This document shows positions 48,218 to 57,115 of a stretch of DNA of 64,000 bases, piece by piece. The notes below the pieces were generated by a model. That model was not told where the DNA came from, did no database searches, and saw nothing but the letters and a program-made list of their open reading frames with translations. Made by a program: the position numbers and the translations under genes. Positions within the stretch are counted from its first letter, which is position 1. Every line of letters starts with the position of its first letter. The DNA is from Helicobacter felis ATCC 49179 (GTDB lineage Bacteria; Campylobacterota; Campylobacteria; Campylobacterales; Helicobacteraceae), in the NCBI RefSeq assembly GCF_000200595.1, contig NC_014810.2, positions 1,188,311 through 1,252,310 of the forward strand, in the 5' to 3' direction.

Positions 48218-50412
48218 CCAAAGCACAATTTTACATAGAGGGCATGACTTGTAGCGCGTGCTCTAGTGGTATTGAACGCGCTTTGGGGCGTAAAAAATTT
48301 GTCCAAGAGGTGGGAGTAGACCTCATTAGTAAAAAAGCCTTTGTTGTTTATGATGAAAATCAAGCTAGCCTAGAGGATGTGTTTAAGCAAATTGAAAAGT
48401 TAGGTTACCAACCTCGCGTAGCTACAGACACACCCAACACGTTTTTAAACCCTTCTTTTTTAACCCCAAATGTCAAACTAGCTTTGGTTTTATTGGGCAC
48501 TCTAGGCGTGTTAGCTCTTTCCATGTTTGCTCCTCTATTGCCCCTGCCCTCCTTTTTAAAAAATCCCTTTATTAATGGCATTGTGCAACTTGTGTTAAGC
48601 CTGATGGTTATGCACATGGGGCGCAATTTCTATGTGCATGGCTTCAAGGCATTATGGGCGCGCCAACCCAATATGGACAGCCTCATTGCCTTAGGCACAA
48701 GTGCAGCCTTGCTGTATAGTCTTGTCTTGCTTTTTAGGGCCTACACACACGCGCCCATAGAGGGGTATTATTTTGAGAGTGTGTGCGTGATCTTGCTCTT
48801 TGTGATGGCGGGCAAGCGCGTGGAGGAAAATTCTAAAGACAAAGCCCTAGAGGCGATGCAAAGCTTAATGCGCCACCAAAGCCTCAACGCGCTTAAAATA
48901 GAAAATGGGCAGAGTGTAGAAGTGCCCCTTGAGAGTTTGCAAAAGGGAGATATTTTACAGATTTTGCCCGGAAGTTATATTCCTGTAGATGGCGTGCTTT
49001 TTAAAGGGGAGGCTGAAGTGGATGAATCTATGCTCAGTGGAGAGAGTCTGCCCGTGTATAAAAAAGAGGGAATGGATTTATTTGCGGGCACTCTTAACAC
49101 CACGACCACCTTTCAGATGCGCGCCACACACACAAAAGCTCAAAGCACTTTAGCCAAAATTTTAACCCTCATTGCCAAAGCTCAGGGTTCTAAAGCCCCC
49201 ATCGCGCGCTTGGCTGACAAAGTAGCCGGAGTTTTTGTGCCCATAGTCATAGGCATTGCTAGCATAGCTTTTTTGGTGTGGTTAGTTCTAGGGGATTTTA
49301 CACGCGCCTTAGAAGTGTTTATTGCCATCTTAGTGATTTCTTGCCCCTGTGCTTTGGGGCTAGCTACCCCGATGGCTTTGCTAGTTGCTCAAAAAGAGGC
49401 GAGTTTATTAGGATTATTTTTTAAAGACGCGGTGAGTTTGGAAAAGGCTAAAAATGTCAATCATGTCATCTTTGATAAGACTGGCACTCTCACTTTAGGC
49501 ACGCCTCTTGTGCAAGAGGTGCGCGTTGCAGAAGGGGTTGACAGACTAGAGTTATTAACCTTGTGCGCAAGCTTGGAGGCACAAAGCGAGCATGTTATTG
49601 CTAAGGGCATTGTAGCCCATGCTAAAGAACAAGGAATCGCTTTGCAAGAGGTGCAAGAAGTGCAGGCTAAACCCGGCTTTGGGATTAAGGGGGTGGTTGG
49701 TGATCAGATCATCAAAGCGGGGAATTTGGAGTTTTTTAATCTGCCAAATCCTTTTGGGACTTTAGAGGGTATTCAGGTCTTTGTGGGCACAGAAACACAG
49801 ATTTTAGGCGTGGTGGTGTTGGCAGATAGTCTTAAAGAGGGGAGCAAAGAAGCTATCTCTGAACTCAAGGCTTTAGGAGTCAAAACCACTCTTTTAAGTG
49901 GCGATAATCTAGAAAATGTGCGCGCTCTTGCCACACAGCTAGGCATTCAAGACTACCACGCACAAGCTAAACCGGAGGACAAATTAAAGGTCATTCAAGA
50001 GCTTAAGGCGCAGGGGAAAGTGGTGATGATGGTCGGAGATGGAGTTAATGACGCGCCTAGCTTGGCTTTAAGCGATGTGGGGGTGGTGATGGCTAAGGGG
50101 AGCGATGCGAGCTTAGAGGTGGCCGATGTGGTGAGTTTTAATAATGACATCCAATCGGTGGTGAGTGCGATGAAACTTAGCGCGCTCACAATCGCCAATA
50201 TTAAACAAAATCTCTTTTGGGCATTTTGCTATAATAGCATAGCAATTCCGCTAGCCTGCGGAGTGGCTTACAAGTTGGGCATTATGTTTAATCCCATGTT
50301 GGCGAGTTTGGCCATGAGTTTGAGCAGTGTGAGCGTGGTGCTCAACGCCCAAAGGCTCAGGGGAGCGCATTTTAAAATTAGGGGATCGCATGAAAATAGA
50401 CATTCCAGTTAA
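48214..50412 (+). CDS. copA: Copper-exporting P-type ATPase CopA
   Basis: The 732 residues carry an N-terminal metal-binding domain with GMTCSACS, transmembrane helices, the metal-path motif ISCPCALGLATP, the phosphorylation motif DKTGTLT and the hinge GDGVNDAPSLA. The CPC motif and adjacent copP identify it as a Cu(I) exporter. It is translated from an ATGA overlap with pssA and overlaps copP by 23 bases. Confidence 0.95.
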   Translation: MTKAQFYIEGMTCSACSSGIERALGRKKFVQEVGVDLISKKAFVVYDENQASLEDVFKQIEKLGYQPRVATDTPNTFLNPSFLTPNVKLALVLLGTLGVLALSMFAPLLPLPSFLKNPFINGIVQLVLSLMVMHMGRNFYVHGFKALWARQPNMDSLIALGTSAALLYSLVLLFRAYTHAPIEGYYFESVCVILLFVMAGKRVEENSKDKALEAMQSLMRHQSLNALKIENGQSVEVPLESLQKGDILQILPGSYIPVDGVLFKGEAEVDESMLSGESLPVYKKEGMDLFAGTLNTTTTFQMRATHTKAQSTLAKILTLIAKAQGSKAPIARLADKVAGVFVPIVIGIASIAFLVWLVLGDFTRALEVFIAILVISCPCALGLATPMALLVAQKEASLLGLFFKDAVSLEKAKNVNHVIFDKTGTLTLGTPLVQEVRVAEGVDRLELLTLCASLEAQSEHVIAKGIVAHAKEQGIALQEVQEVQAKPGFGIKGVVGDQIIKAGNLEFFNLPNPFGTLEGIQVFVGTETQILGVVVLADSLKEGSKEAISELKALGVKTTLLSGDNLENVRALATQLGIQDYHAQAKPEDKLKVIQELKAQGKVVMMVGDGVNDAPSLALSDVGVVMAKGSDASLEVADVVSFNNDIQSVVSAMKLSALTIANIKQNLFWAFCYNSIAIPLACGVAYKLGIMFNPMLASLAMSLSSVSVVLNAQRLRGAHFKIRGSHENRHSS

Positions 50413-50590
50413 GGGCATGACCTGCCAGCATTGTGTGGATAAGATTGAAAAGTTTGTCGGAGAGTTGGAAGGGGTGAGTTATATTGGAGTGGATTTAGAC
50501 AAGCAAAGCGTGCAAGTAGAATTTAGCGCGCCTGCTAGTGCAGAGGCGATTGAAGAGGCGATTTTAGACGCGGGCTATGAATTAGGCTAA
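50390..50590 (+). CDS. copP: Copper chaperone CopP
   Basis: This is a 66-residue heavy-metal-associated (HMA) domain with the Cu(I) site GMTCQHC. It presumably hands copper to CopA. ATG 50390 lies inside the end of copA, so the two are coupled. Confidence 0.95.
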   Translation: MKIDIPVKGMTCQHCVDKIEKFVGELEGVSYIGVDLDKQSVQVEFSAPASAEAIEEAILDAGYELG

Positions 50591-50593
50591 GAT

Positions 50594-52249
50594 TTGAAAC
50601 TTTTTTTAAAGCGTTTTTACCCCCACCTGCGGGGGCATTATAAGTCTTTTATTGTGGTTTTTTTAGCCTCTATTGTGGTGGCTTTGAGCACGGCTTGGGG
50701 GACTTATTTAGTCAAACCAACTTTAGATGACATCTTTATTAAAAAAGATGTGCATATGCTCACCATTTTGCCCTTTTTGGTGATTTTGGCATATTTTGGC
50801 AAGAGTGCGGGCATGTATCTTCAAACTTATTTTACAAATTACATCGGTTTGGACATCATCAAACAATTACGCCACCAAATGCTAGAAACCCTTCTAAAAA
50901 TGGAAATAGGTTTTTTTAACCGCACTAGAAAAGGGGAGCTTATTGCGCGTATCACTAATGACATTGCTTTGGTGCGCGCTAGCTTGTCTAACTATCTAGC
51001 AGAGTCGATTAGAGAGGGATTAACCGTTTTGGGCTTAATTGGTGTGGTGATTTATCAAAGCCCTAAGCTTGCCTTAGTGGGTTTAGTGATCATGCCCTTA
51101 GCGGCTTTTCCTTTGAGTAAAATCATCCGCAAGGTCAAAAAACTTTCCAAAGCCAATCAAGAGACCAATGCGAATATGACCGCGCGCTTATCAGAGATTT
51201 TTCACAATATCGAGGTGATCAAGACCTCTAATGGAGAAATTTTAGAGACCCAAGCTTTCCAAAAAGAAAATGAAATGTTTTTTAAGCTCGGGCTTAAGAA
51301 TATCGCGGTGGCTGAAATATCCTCGCCCTTGATGGAGCTTTTAGGCTCGCTAGCTATCGCTTTGGTGATTTATTTAGGTGGGCTGGAGGTGATTAGAGGG
51401 CATATTAGCGTGGGGGCGTTTTTTTCTTTCATCACCGCGTTGTTTATGCTCTACACACCCTTTAAGCGACTGGTAAGAATTGCCTCCAATTTTCAAGAAG
51501 CGTTTGTAGCAGGGGAGAGAATTTCTGAAATCTTAGGACGCACTCCAGCTATTAGTGATGGCACACAAACTCTGCAAGAACCTATTCGCACCATTGAATT
51601 TAAAGGCGTGAATCTAGCTTATGAGCAATCTAATCAACACGCTTTACAGAACATTAACCTACGCTTGGCAATAAATCAAATTGTGGCCATACAGGGCAAA
51701 AGTGGGAGCGGAAAAAGTTCTTTGATCAATTTGATTTTACGGCTCTATGAGCCTAGTTTTGGAGATATTTTGATTAATGGAATGCCCATTGAATCTTTGC
51801 AACAAAAAAGTCTGCGCGATCACATCGGGATTGTAACTCAAAGGGTTTTTATTTTTAAAGGCAGTGTTGCAGAAAATGTCGCCTATGGTTTGGACATTCA
51901 AGAAGAGAAGGTGCATGCTTGTTTAGTGCAAGCCCAAGCTCTTGATTTTGTGCAAAACATGGGAGGCATAGAGACACAACTTGAGGAATTTGGGGCAAAT
52001 TTAAGCGGAGGGCAACGCCAAAGAATCGCCATCGCGCGCGCGCTTTATCGCGATGCTAGCGTGCTCATCTTTGATGAAGCCACCTCAGCTCTGGATCGTG
52101 TTACAGAGGAGGGGATCAAACAGACAATCTACAATTTGAGAGAAGATCGCCTCATCATTCTTATCTCTCATAATCAAGCAAATTTAGAGATTGCTGATCG
52201 TATCTACACTTTAGATTGTGGTGTGCTGCAAGGAAACTCCTTTGCTTAA
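50594..52249 (+). CDS. msbA: MsbA-like lipid A/peptide ABC exporter
   Basis: This is a half transporter with its ATPase fused, 551 residues, TTG start at 50594. Six membrane helices fill about residues 1-300 and the nucleotide-binding domain has Walker A GKSGSGKSS, the signature LSGGQRQRIAIARAL and Walker B LIFDEATSALD. Similarity to MsbA (lipid A flippase) and its position after copP match HP1082 of H. pylori; another exporter function cannot be excluded. Confidence 0.85.
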   Translation: MKLFLKRFYPHLRGHYKSFIVVFLASIVVALSTAWGTYLVKPTLDDIFIKKDVHMLTILPFLVILAYFGKSAGMYLQTYFTNYIGLDIIKQLRHQMLETLLKMEIGFFNRTRKGELIARITNDIALVRASLSNYLAESIREGLTVLGLIGVVIYQSPKLALVGLVIMPLAAFPLSKIIRKVKKLSKANQETNANMTARLSEIFHNIEVIKTSNGEILETQAFQKENEMFFKLGLKNIAVAEISSPLMELLGSLAIALVIYLGGLEVIRGHISVGAFFSFITALFMLYTPFKRLVRIASNFQEAFVAGERISEILGRTPAISDGTQTLQEPIRTIEFKGVNLAYEQSNQHALQNINLRLAINQIVAIQGKSGSGKSSLINLILRLYEPSFGDILINGMPIESLQQKSLRDHIGIVTQRVFIFKGSVAENVAYGLDIQEEKVHACLVQAQALDFVQNMGGIETQLEEFGANLSGGQRQRIAIARALYRDASVLIFDEATSALDRVTEEGIKQTIYNLREDRLIILISHNQANLEIADRIYTLDCGVLQGNSFA

Positions 52250-52895
52250 AGAGCTTTGCTTAGGGTTTTTGACCCTTACATTCTTTGGAGCTTGCACACA
52301 TGGAATTTTTACCTCTCCCTCTTTGAATTTGAGTTACCAAAGCACAGCCCCCCAAGTGCCCTTAAAAAGTCAAATCACCTTACAACCGCCTCATCTGACT
52401 TTCCTTAAGGATTTTGTGCCTCACTATTACCAAAAGCACTACACAGATGCCCTTCAAAAAGGCGTGGGTCTTCTTTTGGCGCATTTTGGTTATCCTAGTG
52501 TTTCTAACGCCCCGAGTGCCAAACTTCAAGGCACTATTCGCTTAACTTTTGAAAAACCCCCAAAAACCCTAAAAGAAACCCAAGCCTTACTTAAAGCTAC
52601 CGATAATGATGGTGTTGATCCCGTGCGCGTTTTGCGTCTGTTGGTCGCTACCAGCACATTTAAAATTGAATGCGCGCCATTTCATGCACCCTTTTGTGGC
52701 TTGGAAATCTATGCAAAGGTGCAACAACCTATTTTGAGAGCTAACCGATTAGATAGCGACCCTAATGATCGCCGTAGCGATGTGCAGATTTACAATGACG
52801 CGCTTATTCAAACCCTCAACAAGCTTTATCAAAAAAGCTTGCAAACCTTAGAAAACCAATTAAAATCCCCCTCAAAGACTAGCCATGCTCTCTAA
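52242..52895 (+). CDS. Lipoprotein, possibly HpaA-related
   Basis: TTG 52242 lies eight bases before the msbA stop and gives LLKELCLGFLTLTFFGACTHG, a lipoprotein signal with lipobox FFGAC; an in-frame GTG at 52218 adds eight residues before the signal. The 217-residue precursor has a basic, helical C-terminus. The PHLTFLKDFVPHYYQKHY region followed by a long helix (YTDALQKGVGLLLAHFGYPSV) weakly recalls HpaA-type lipoproteins, but I would not rely on it. It overlaps the next gene by 11 bases. Confidence 0.6.
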   Translation: MLKELCLGFLTLTFFGACTHGIFTSPSLNLSYQSTAPQVPLKSQITLQPPHLTFLKDFVPHYYQKHYTDALQKGVGLLLAHFGYPSVSNAPSAKLQGTIRLTFEKPPKTLKETQALLKATDNDGVDPVRVLRLLVATSTFKIECAPFHAPFCGLEIYAKVQQPILRANRLDSDPNDRRSDVQIYNDALIQTLNKLYQKSLQTLENQLKSPSKTSHAL

Positions 52896-53793
52896 AGATG
52901 TTACCGAATACGCCAAAGTCAAAAACGAGCTTTACGCCTATGTGTCTTATCTTCTCACGCAAAATATCAAGAACTACCTCAAAAAACCCACTTTACGATA
53001 TATTCAGCTCGCCATGGAGCGCATCAAGCAGGAAGTGCGCATCAAAGAGGATATTTTTATTTTGGATGCAAATGGAGATTTGATTGATGAGGAAGGCAGA
53101 GCTAAGGGCAGTTTTGCGCAAAATTCCCTAGAAAGAGGGTATTTTTATGAAGCGATCACGGAACGCCGCTGTATTTTAACTAATCCCTACCCCACTCGTA
53201 GCAATCGCGGATTGGTGGTTACGGCTGCTTATCCTATCTATAATGATAAGGAAGAATTATTTTATGTGGTGTGCATGCACATCCCTATCAAGATCGCCAT
53301 TGCCCTAAGCTCTTCTTCTAAGCATTATAAGCTTTTTGCAGAGAGTAGCGTGGTGATGTACTTTGGCATCTCTATCACCCTATCCCTTGTTTCTCTGCTC
53401 CTCTTTATCAAAAGTCTTTCAAGTCTCTACACAGCTCTCACGCACTTTAGTAGTTTTGATGTCAAAGAAGTTTTCCACCCCATTGTCTTATTAACCTTAG
53501 CCTTAGCTACAGTGGACCTTGTTAAAGCCATTTTTGAAGAAGAAGTTTTAGGTAAAAATAGTGGAGATAGCCACCACGCCATCCACCGCACCATGATTCG
53601 CTTTTTGGGCTCGATTATCATCGCCCTAGCGATCGAAGCCTTGATGCTGGTTTTCAAATTTAGCATTAGCGCGCCTAATAAAATTATCTATGCTGTGTAT
53701 TTGACCATTGGAGTTTCTGCCCTGCTCATCAGTTTAGCTATTTATGTGAGATTTGCTTATGGAGCTGCTAACGACTCCAATAACAAGAATTAA
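52885..53793 (+). CDS. PDC-sensor membrane protein
   Basis: It has 302 residues. The N-terminal half resembles a PDC (PAS-like) sensor domain of the kind found in Campylobacter and Helicobacter receptors: DIFILDANGDLIDEEGR, then ERGYFYEAI and NRGLVVTAAYPIYND. The C-terminal half has about four membrane helices (around residues 150-180, 195-215, 230-255 and 262-285). No kinase, methyl-accepting or GGDEF output domain is present. Without an output domain its partner is unknown. It follows the lipoprotein gene with an 11-base overlap. Confidence 0.65.
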   Translation: MLSKDVTEYAKVKNELYAYVSYLLTQNIKNYLKKPTLRYIQLAMERIKQEVRIKEDIFILDANGDLIDEEGRAKGSFAQNSLERGYFYEAITERRCILTNPYPTRSNRGLVVTAAYPIYNDKEELFYVVCMHIPIKIAIALSSSSKHYKLFAESSVVMYFGISITLSLVSLLLFIKSLSSLYTALTHFSSFDVKEVFHPIVLLTLALATVDLVKAIFEEEVLGKNSGDSHHAIHRTMIRFLGSIIIALAIEALMLVFKFSISAPNKIIYAVYLTIGVSALLISLAIYVRFAYGAANDSNNKN

Positions 53794-53808
53794 AGTTTTA
53801 GAGATTGC

Positions 53809-53834
53809 ACGCGGATAGTCCCGCGTCTTTTCCC
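53809..53834 (+). terminator. Intrinsic terminator between converging genes
   Basis: ACGCGG and CCGCGT make a six-base-pair GC-rich stem with a six-base loop, followed by CTTTTCCC on the plus strand. It lies between the PDC-sensor gene and the converging transporter gene. The short T run makes it weak to moderate. Confidence 0.4.
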
Positions 53835-55294
53835 TATAGCCAGCGGTGCGCCACTAATTCCACCCAAGGCACGCAGAGCACACAAAGGGCGATCAAATAC
53901 AGCAAGCCAAAGATAAGCCCTAGCTTCCAAAACTGCGCGCCCGGTATGTAATGGCTACCATACCACACCAAAGAGGGTCCCGTGCCATAGGGGGTTAAAA
54001 TCCCCATCAGTCCTAAGCCCAACATTAAAAAGAGGGCTAATTCTTGCACATTAACCCCAGCCATGCCCGCCCCCATGCTAATAAAGAGGGTTAAAAGCGC
54101 GCTCACATGGGCGGTGGTGCTCGCAAAGAAATAATGCAAAAGATAAAAAGCAATCACCAAGATCACCACCATGCTAAGACTAGAAAAGCCCAAATTCACC
54201 ATAAAACTTTGAGTCAAATCCCCCAAATACTGCAAAAAGCCCACACTCTTAAGCCCGCTGGCCAAAGTGATCAGCCCCCCAAAGAGGAAGAAAATATTAT
54301 AGGCTGCGCTATTGGAAATAATGTCTTTCCAGCTAATGATACGGCTCACCCCCATCAGCACCATCGCTAAAAGCGCGGTCGTGGTCGCCTGCACCCCAAA
54401 AGCCTTGCCCCCAATCCAAAGGGCCAGAGTGAGCAAACTTAAAACACACATCAAAATTTCCTTATGGTGCATTTTGCCCATTTTCTTTAACTCCTCTTTA
54501 GCCCACAAACACGCCTCTTGCGAGCCCTTAAGCGTGGGTTTGCAAAGGTGGTAAGCTAGATAAGGGGTGAGCAAAAAGAGCACTACCCCAGCGGGCAAGA
54601 ATGCCAAAAACCAGCCCAGCCAAGAGATTTCAGGCACATTGCTTTTTAGTGCGGTTTCCATCGCCAGTAAGTTAGGCGCTAGGGCGGTGAAAAACATGGA
54701 GGAAGTGACACAAGTGATCGCAATCCCCACCCACATCAAATATGCCCCCAATTTTTGGGGCTCTTTGTCCGGATGGCTTCCTACTAAAGGGGGGATATTG
54801 GCCACAATGGGGTAAATGATTCCCCCACTGCGCGCAGAGTTGGAGGGGATAAAAGGGGCTAGAACTAGATCGGCTAGAGCGACCGCATAGCCCAAACCTA
54901 AAGTGGTTTTACCCAAATGGGAGATGAGCCATAGAGCGATGCGCTTGCCCAATCCGCTTTTTTCATAACCCAAACCTAGCATAAAGGCGATGAAGACCAA
55001 CCACACGGTTTTATTAGCAAAGCCTTTTAAGCCCCAATCGATGGCTGCACTGGGGCTTACATGCTCAGGGCTAGGACCTATGCGTAAGAGCACGCACAAC
55101 GCCACTCCAATGACAGCCACAAAGGAGGCAGGCACAGGCTCGATGATGAGGCCTAAAACCACGCCGATAAAAACGCTAAAATACAGCCACGCCACTGGGT
55201 TTAAACCCTCTGGAACGGGCAAAAAAGAAAGAATCAAGCCCACGCCCACAGGCACAAGGTAACGCCAAAAAGAGAGAATTTGAGACATCTGCAT
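53834..55294 (-). CDS. DASS-family dicarboxylate/sulfate transporter
   Basis: This is a 486-residue membrane protein with about 12 helices. Family motifs include AIDWGLKGFANKTVWLVFIA, PSNSARSGGIIYPI (SNSARS is the substrate loop of 2-oxoglutarate/malate translocators) and TPYGTGPSLVWYG. It probably exchanges C4/C5 dicarboxylates (malate, 2-oxoglutarate, succinate) with sodium or a counter-anion. It is unlike the H. pylori KgtP type (MFS). Substrate is inference from family. Confidence 0.85.
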   Translation of the reverse strand: MQMSQILSFWRYLVPVGVGLILSFLPVPEGLNPVAWLYFSVFIGVVLGLIIEPVPASFVAVIGVALCVLLRIGPSPEHVSPSAAIDWGLKGFANKTVWLVFIAFMLGLGYEKSGLGKRIALWLISHLGKTTLGLGYAVALADLVLAPFIPSNSARSGGIIYPIVANIPPLVGSHPDKEPQKLGAYLMWVGIAITCVTSSMFFTALAPNLLAMETALKSNVPEISWLGWFLAFLPAGVVLFLLTPYLAYHLCKPTLKGSQEACLWAKEELKKMGKMHHKEILMCVLSLLTLALWIGGKAFGVQATTTALLAMVLMGVSRIISWKDIISNSAAYNIFFLFGGLITLASGLKSVGFLQYLGDLTQSFMVNLGFSSLSMVVILVIAFYLLHYFFASTTAHVSALLTLFISMGAGMAGVNVQELALFLMLGLGLMGILTPYGTGPSLVWYGSHYIPGAQFWKLGLIFGLLYLIALCVLCVPWVELVAHRWL

Positions 55295-55349
55295 TCCTAG
55301 AGGATTTTTAGATTATTGTAGTCCATTAAATAATTAAAAAGTCTTAATT

Positions 55350-56093
55350 TTAAGACCTTTTAAACAATCCTTTAATTTTATAGGGGTATTTCAATAACAT
55401 TGTCCCCCAGTGGGCTTTGATTCCATTTTCTCTACACGCGCGCAAATTTTCTTTATTGGCAATCCAAAGGCTTTTTAACCCGCGCGTGCTCAAACCCCCA
55501 ACCCCCATTTTTACCAACACTTCAGGAAGATATACCCACTCCACCCCGCCCAACACCAGTACTCGCAACAGCCATTCATAATCAGCAGAAATTTTATAAT
55601 CGATCTTATAACCCCCAAAACGATCATAGACACTCTTTTTTACAAACACAGTCGGATGTGCGGGCACACGCCCATAAAAAAAGAGTTTAGGGTCGAATTC
55701 CCCGCTTTGGTAATAACGCACGACTTGGGAGTCTTTGACATAGATCAAATCCCCATAGACCATCTGCGCTTCTTGATTCTCTTGAAAGGTGCTAGCGACC
55801 TTGTGTAAGACTTGGGGGTGTGCGAAAATATCATCGCTATGCAAAATGCCAATAACCTCTCCGCGCGCGCGCGCGATGCCTTTATTCAGCGCGTCATAGA
55901 GTCCTTGATCAGGTTCACTTGTAAAACTCAAATGCGCGCCATAACGCTTTAAAATCTCCACACTCCCATCACAACTCCCCCCATCTACCACGATATGTTC
56001 TACTTCTTGATAATGCTGTGCCAAAACAGATTGGATAGCGGTTTCTAGGGTTTTAGCCCCATTGAAAACAACACTAATGATAGAAATTTTCAC
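55350..56093 (-). CDS. GT2 family glycosyltransferase
   Basis: This 247-residue GT-A glycosyltransferase has ISIISVVFNGAKTLETAIQS at the N-terminus, the VVDGGSCDGS segment and DDIF near 92 as the metal-binding DXD-type site, then DYEWLLRVL. It likely adds a sugar in LPS or glycan synthesis. GTG 56093 overlaps the stop of the next glycosyltransferase (GTGA). Three glycosyltransferase genes plus kdsC form a surface-glycan run. Confidence 0.88.
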   Translation of the reverse strand: MKISIISVVFNGAKTLETAIQSVLAQHYQEVEHIVVDGGSCDGSVEILKRYGAHLSFTSEPDQGLYDALNKGIARARGEVIGILHSDDIFAHPQVLHKVASTFQENQEAQMVYGDLIYVKDSQVVRYYQSGEFDPKLFFYGRVPAHPTVFVKKSVYDRFGGYKIDYKISADYEWLLRVLVLGGVEWVYLPEVLVKMGVGGLSTRGLKSLWIANKENLRACRENGIKAHWGTMLLKYPYKIKGLFKRS

Positions 56094-57115
56094 AAATACG
56101 CCCCGATCTGCTCTCGATCTTTAGCCTCTAAACTCCAGCTTAAAGCTCCCTCTAGGAGGGTTTGGTAACTAGCAGGGTTTAACTTCTCTAAGCGCTCCTT
56201 TAACTGCGCTTCATCCTGTGAATCAAAGAGATACCCATTAACTCCCTCTTGCACCAACACCTGCGCTCCGCAAGCTTTGCTCACCAAGACAGGCAAACCC
56301 ACAGCTAAAGCCTCCTCCACCACTAAACCCCAAGGTTCGCTAAGACTTGGCAAGATCAAAACATCATGTGCGCACAAAAGCGCGCCTAGGCGCGTGTTTT
56401 CCACCGCCCCCAAAAAGACCACATTCGAACTTGCCATGTTTTTTAATGACTCCTCTAACTCCCCCGTGCCTACAAGGCTTAAAGATAGGTTAGGTAATTT
56501 AGCAAACACGCCAAGTAAAAATTCTAAATTTTTCACCGATGTCAAGCGGGCGATACAGATAAATTTTTGGGCATAGGGGCGCTTATCTCTGCGGTGTGGG
56601 GGGGGGTTGATAATTCCCACCCCGTGTGTGATTTTGATTTCGCCTTTAAAGTGTAGAGTTTCTAAAAGTTTGGCATGTAAATTCGAGCACACAAACGCCT
56701 TAGAGATGCGCTTTAAAAACAGGCGTTTTAAAAAACCTTTAAGCCCACCGGTAGCACTTTCCATAATGCTGGACTCCACCACCACGCCATTACATGATTT
56801 GGGACTTAAAAACGCCCCCGCCCAAAACTCTAAGCAATCCCAACCCCCTAACAACAGCGTTTTATAGGGTCTTTGTCTTAAAATTTTGAGCAATTTAGCA
56901 ACATTACTCCATGCAGGGCGTTGTTGCAACGCGCCCTCAAAAAGCACATGATAATCAAAGCACGCCTTTTCTAGGGTGTTAAAATCTTTGGAGCGCACCT
57001 CTTGGGTATGGCTTGCCAAAAACACCACGCAAATTTTTAGGGACTTAGCCAATTTATTATAAAGATTCACCTTGTAAAAGACGGGTAAAGGGGTGATGAT
57101 GAGGTAGTCTAACAT
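56090..57115 (-). CDS. GT4-type glycosyltransferase with C9 tract
   Basis: It has 341 residues in the GT-B fold. The C-terminal half has FICIARLTSVKNLEFLLGVF, the nucleotide-sugar site LPSLSEPWGLVVEEALAVGLPV (E-x7-E type) and LEKLNPASYQ. Around residue 170 nine consecutive C (56598-56606 on the opposite strand as G9) encode NPPPH; loss or gain of one base would truncate the protein. Homopolymer tracts of this kind switch LPS glycosyltransferases on and off in H. pylori. As read, the tract keeps the frame open. Confidence 0.85.
   Translation of the reverse strand: MLDYLIITPLPVFYKVNLYNKLAKSLKICVVFLASHTQEVRSKDFNTLEKACFDYHVLFEGALQQRPAWSNVAKLLKILRQRPYKTLLLGGWDCLEFWAGAFLSPKSCNGVVVESSIMESATGGLKGFLKRLFLKRISKAFVCSNLHAKLLETLHFKGEIKITHGVGIINPPPHRRDKRPYAQKFICIARLTSVKNLEFLLGVFAKLPNLSLSLVGTGELEESLKNMASSNVVFLGAVENTRLGALLCAHDVLILPSLSEPWGLVVEEALAVGLPVLVSKACGAQVLVQEGVNGYLFDSQDEAQLKERLEKLNPASYQTLLEGALSWSLEAKDREQIGAYL
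56598..56606 (-). repeat. Homopolymer C9 tract in glycosyltransferase
   Basis: Nine C on the coding strand at about half the length of the glycosyltransferase gene. It is in frame as read. Such tracts are slippage-prone; nine is at the short end of known phase-variable tracts. Confidence 0.6.
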
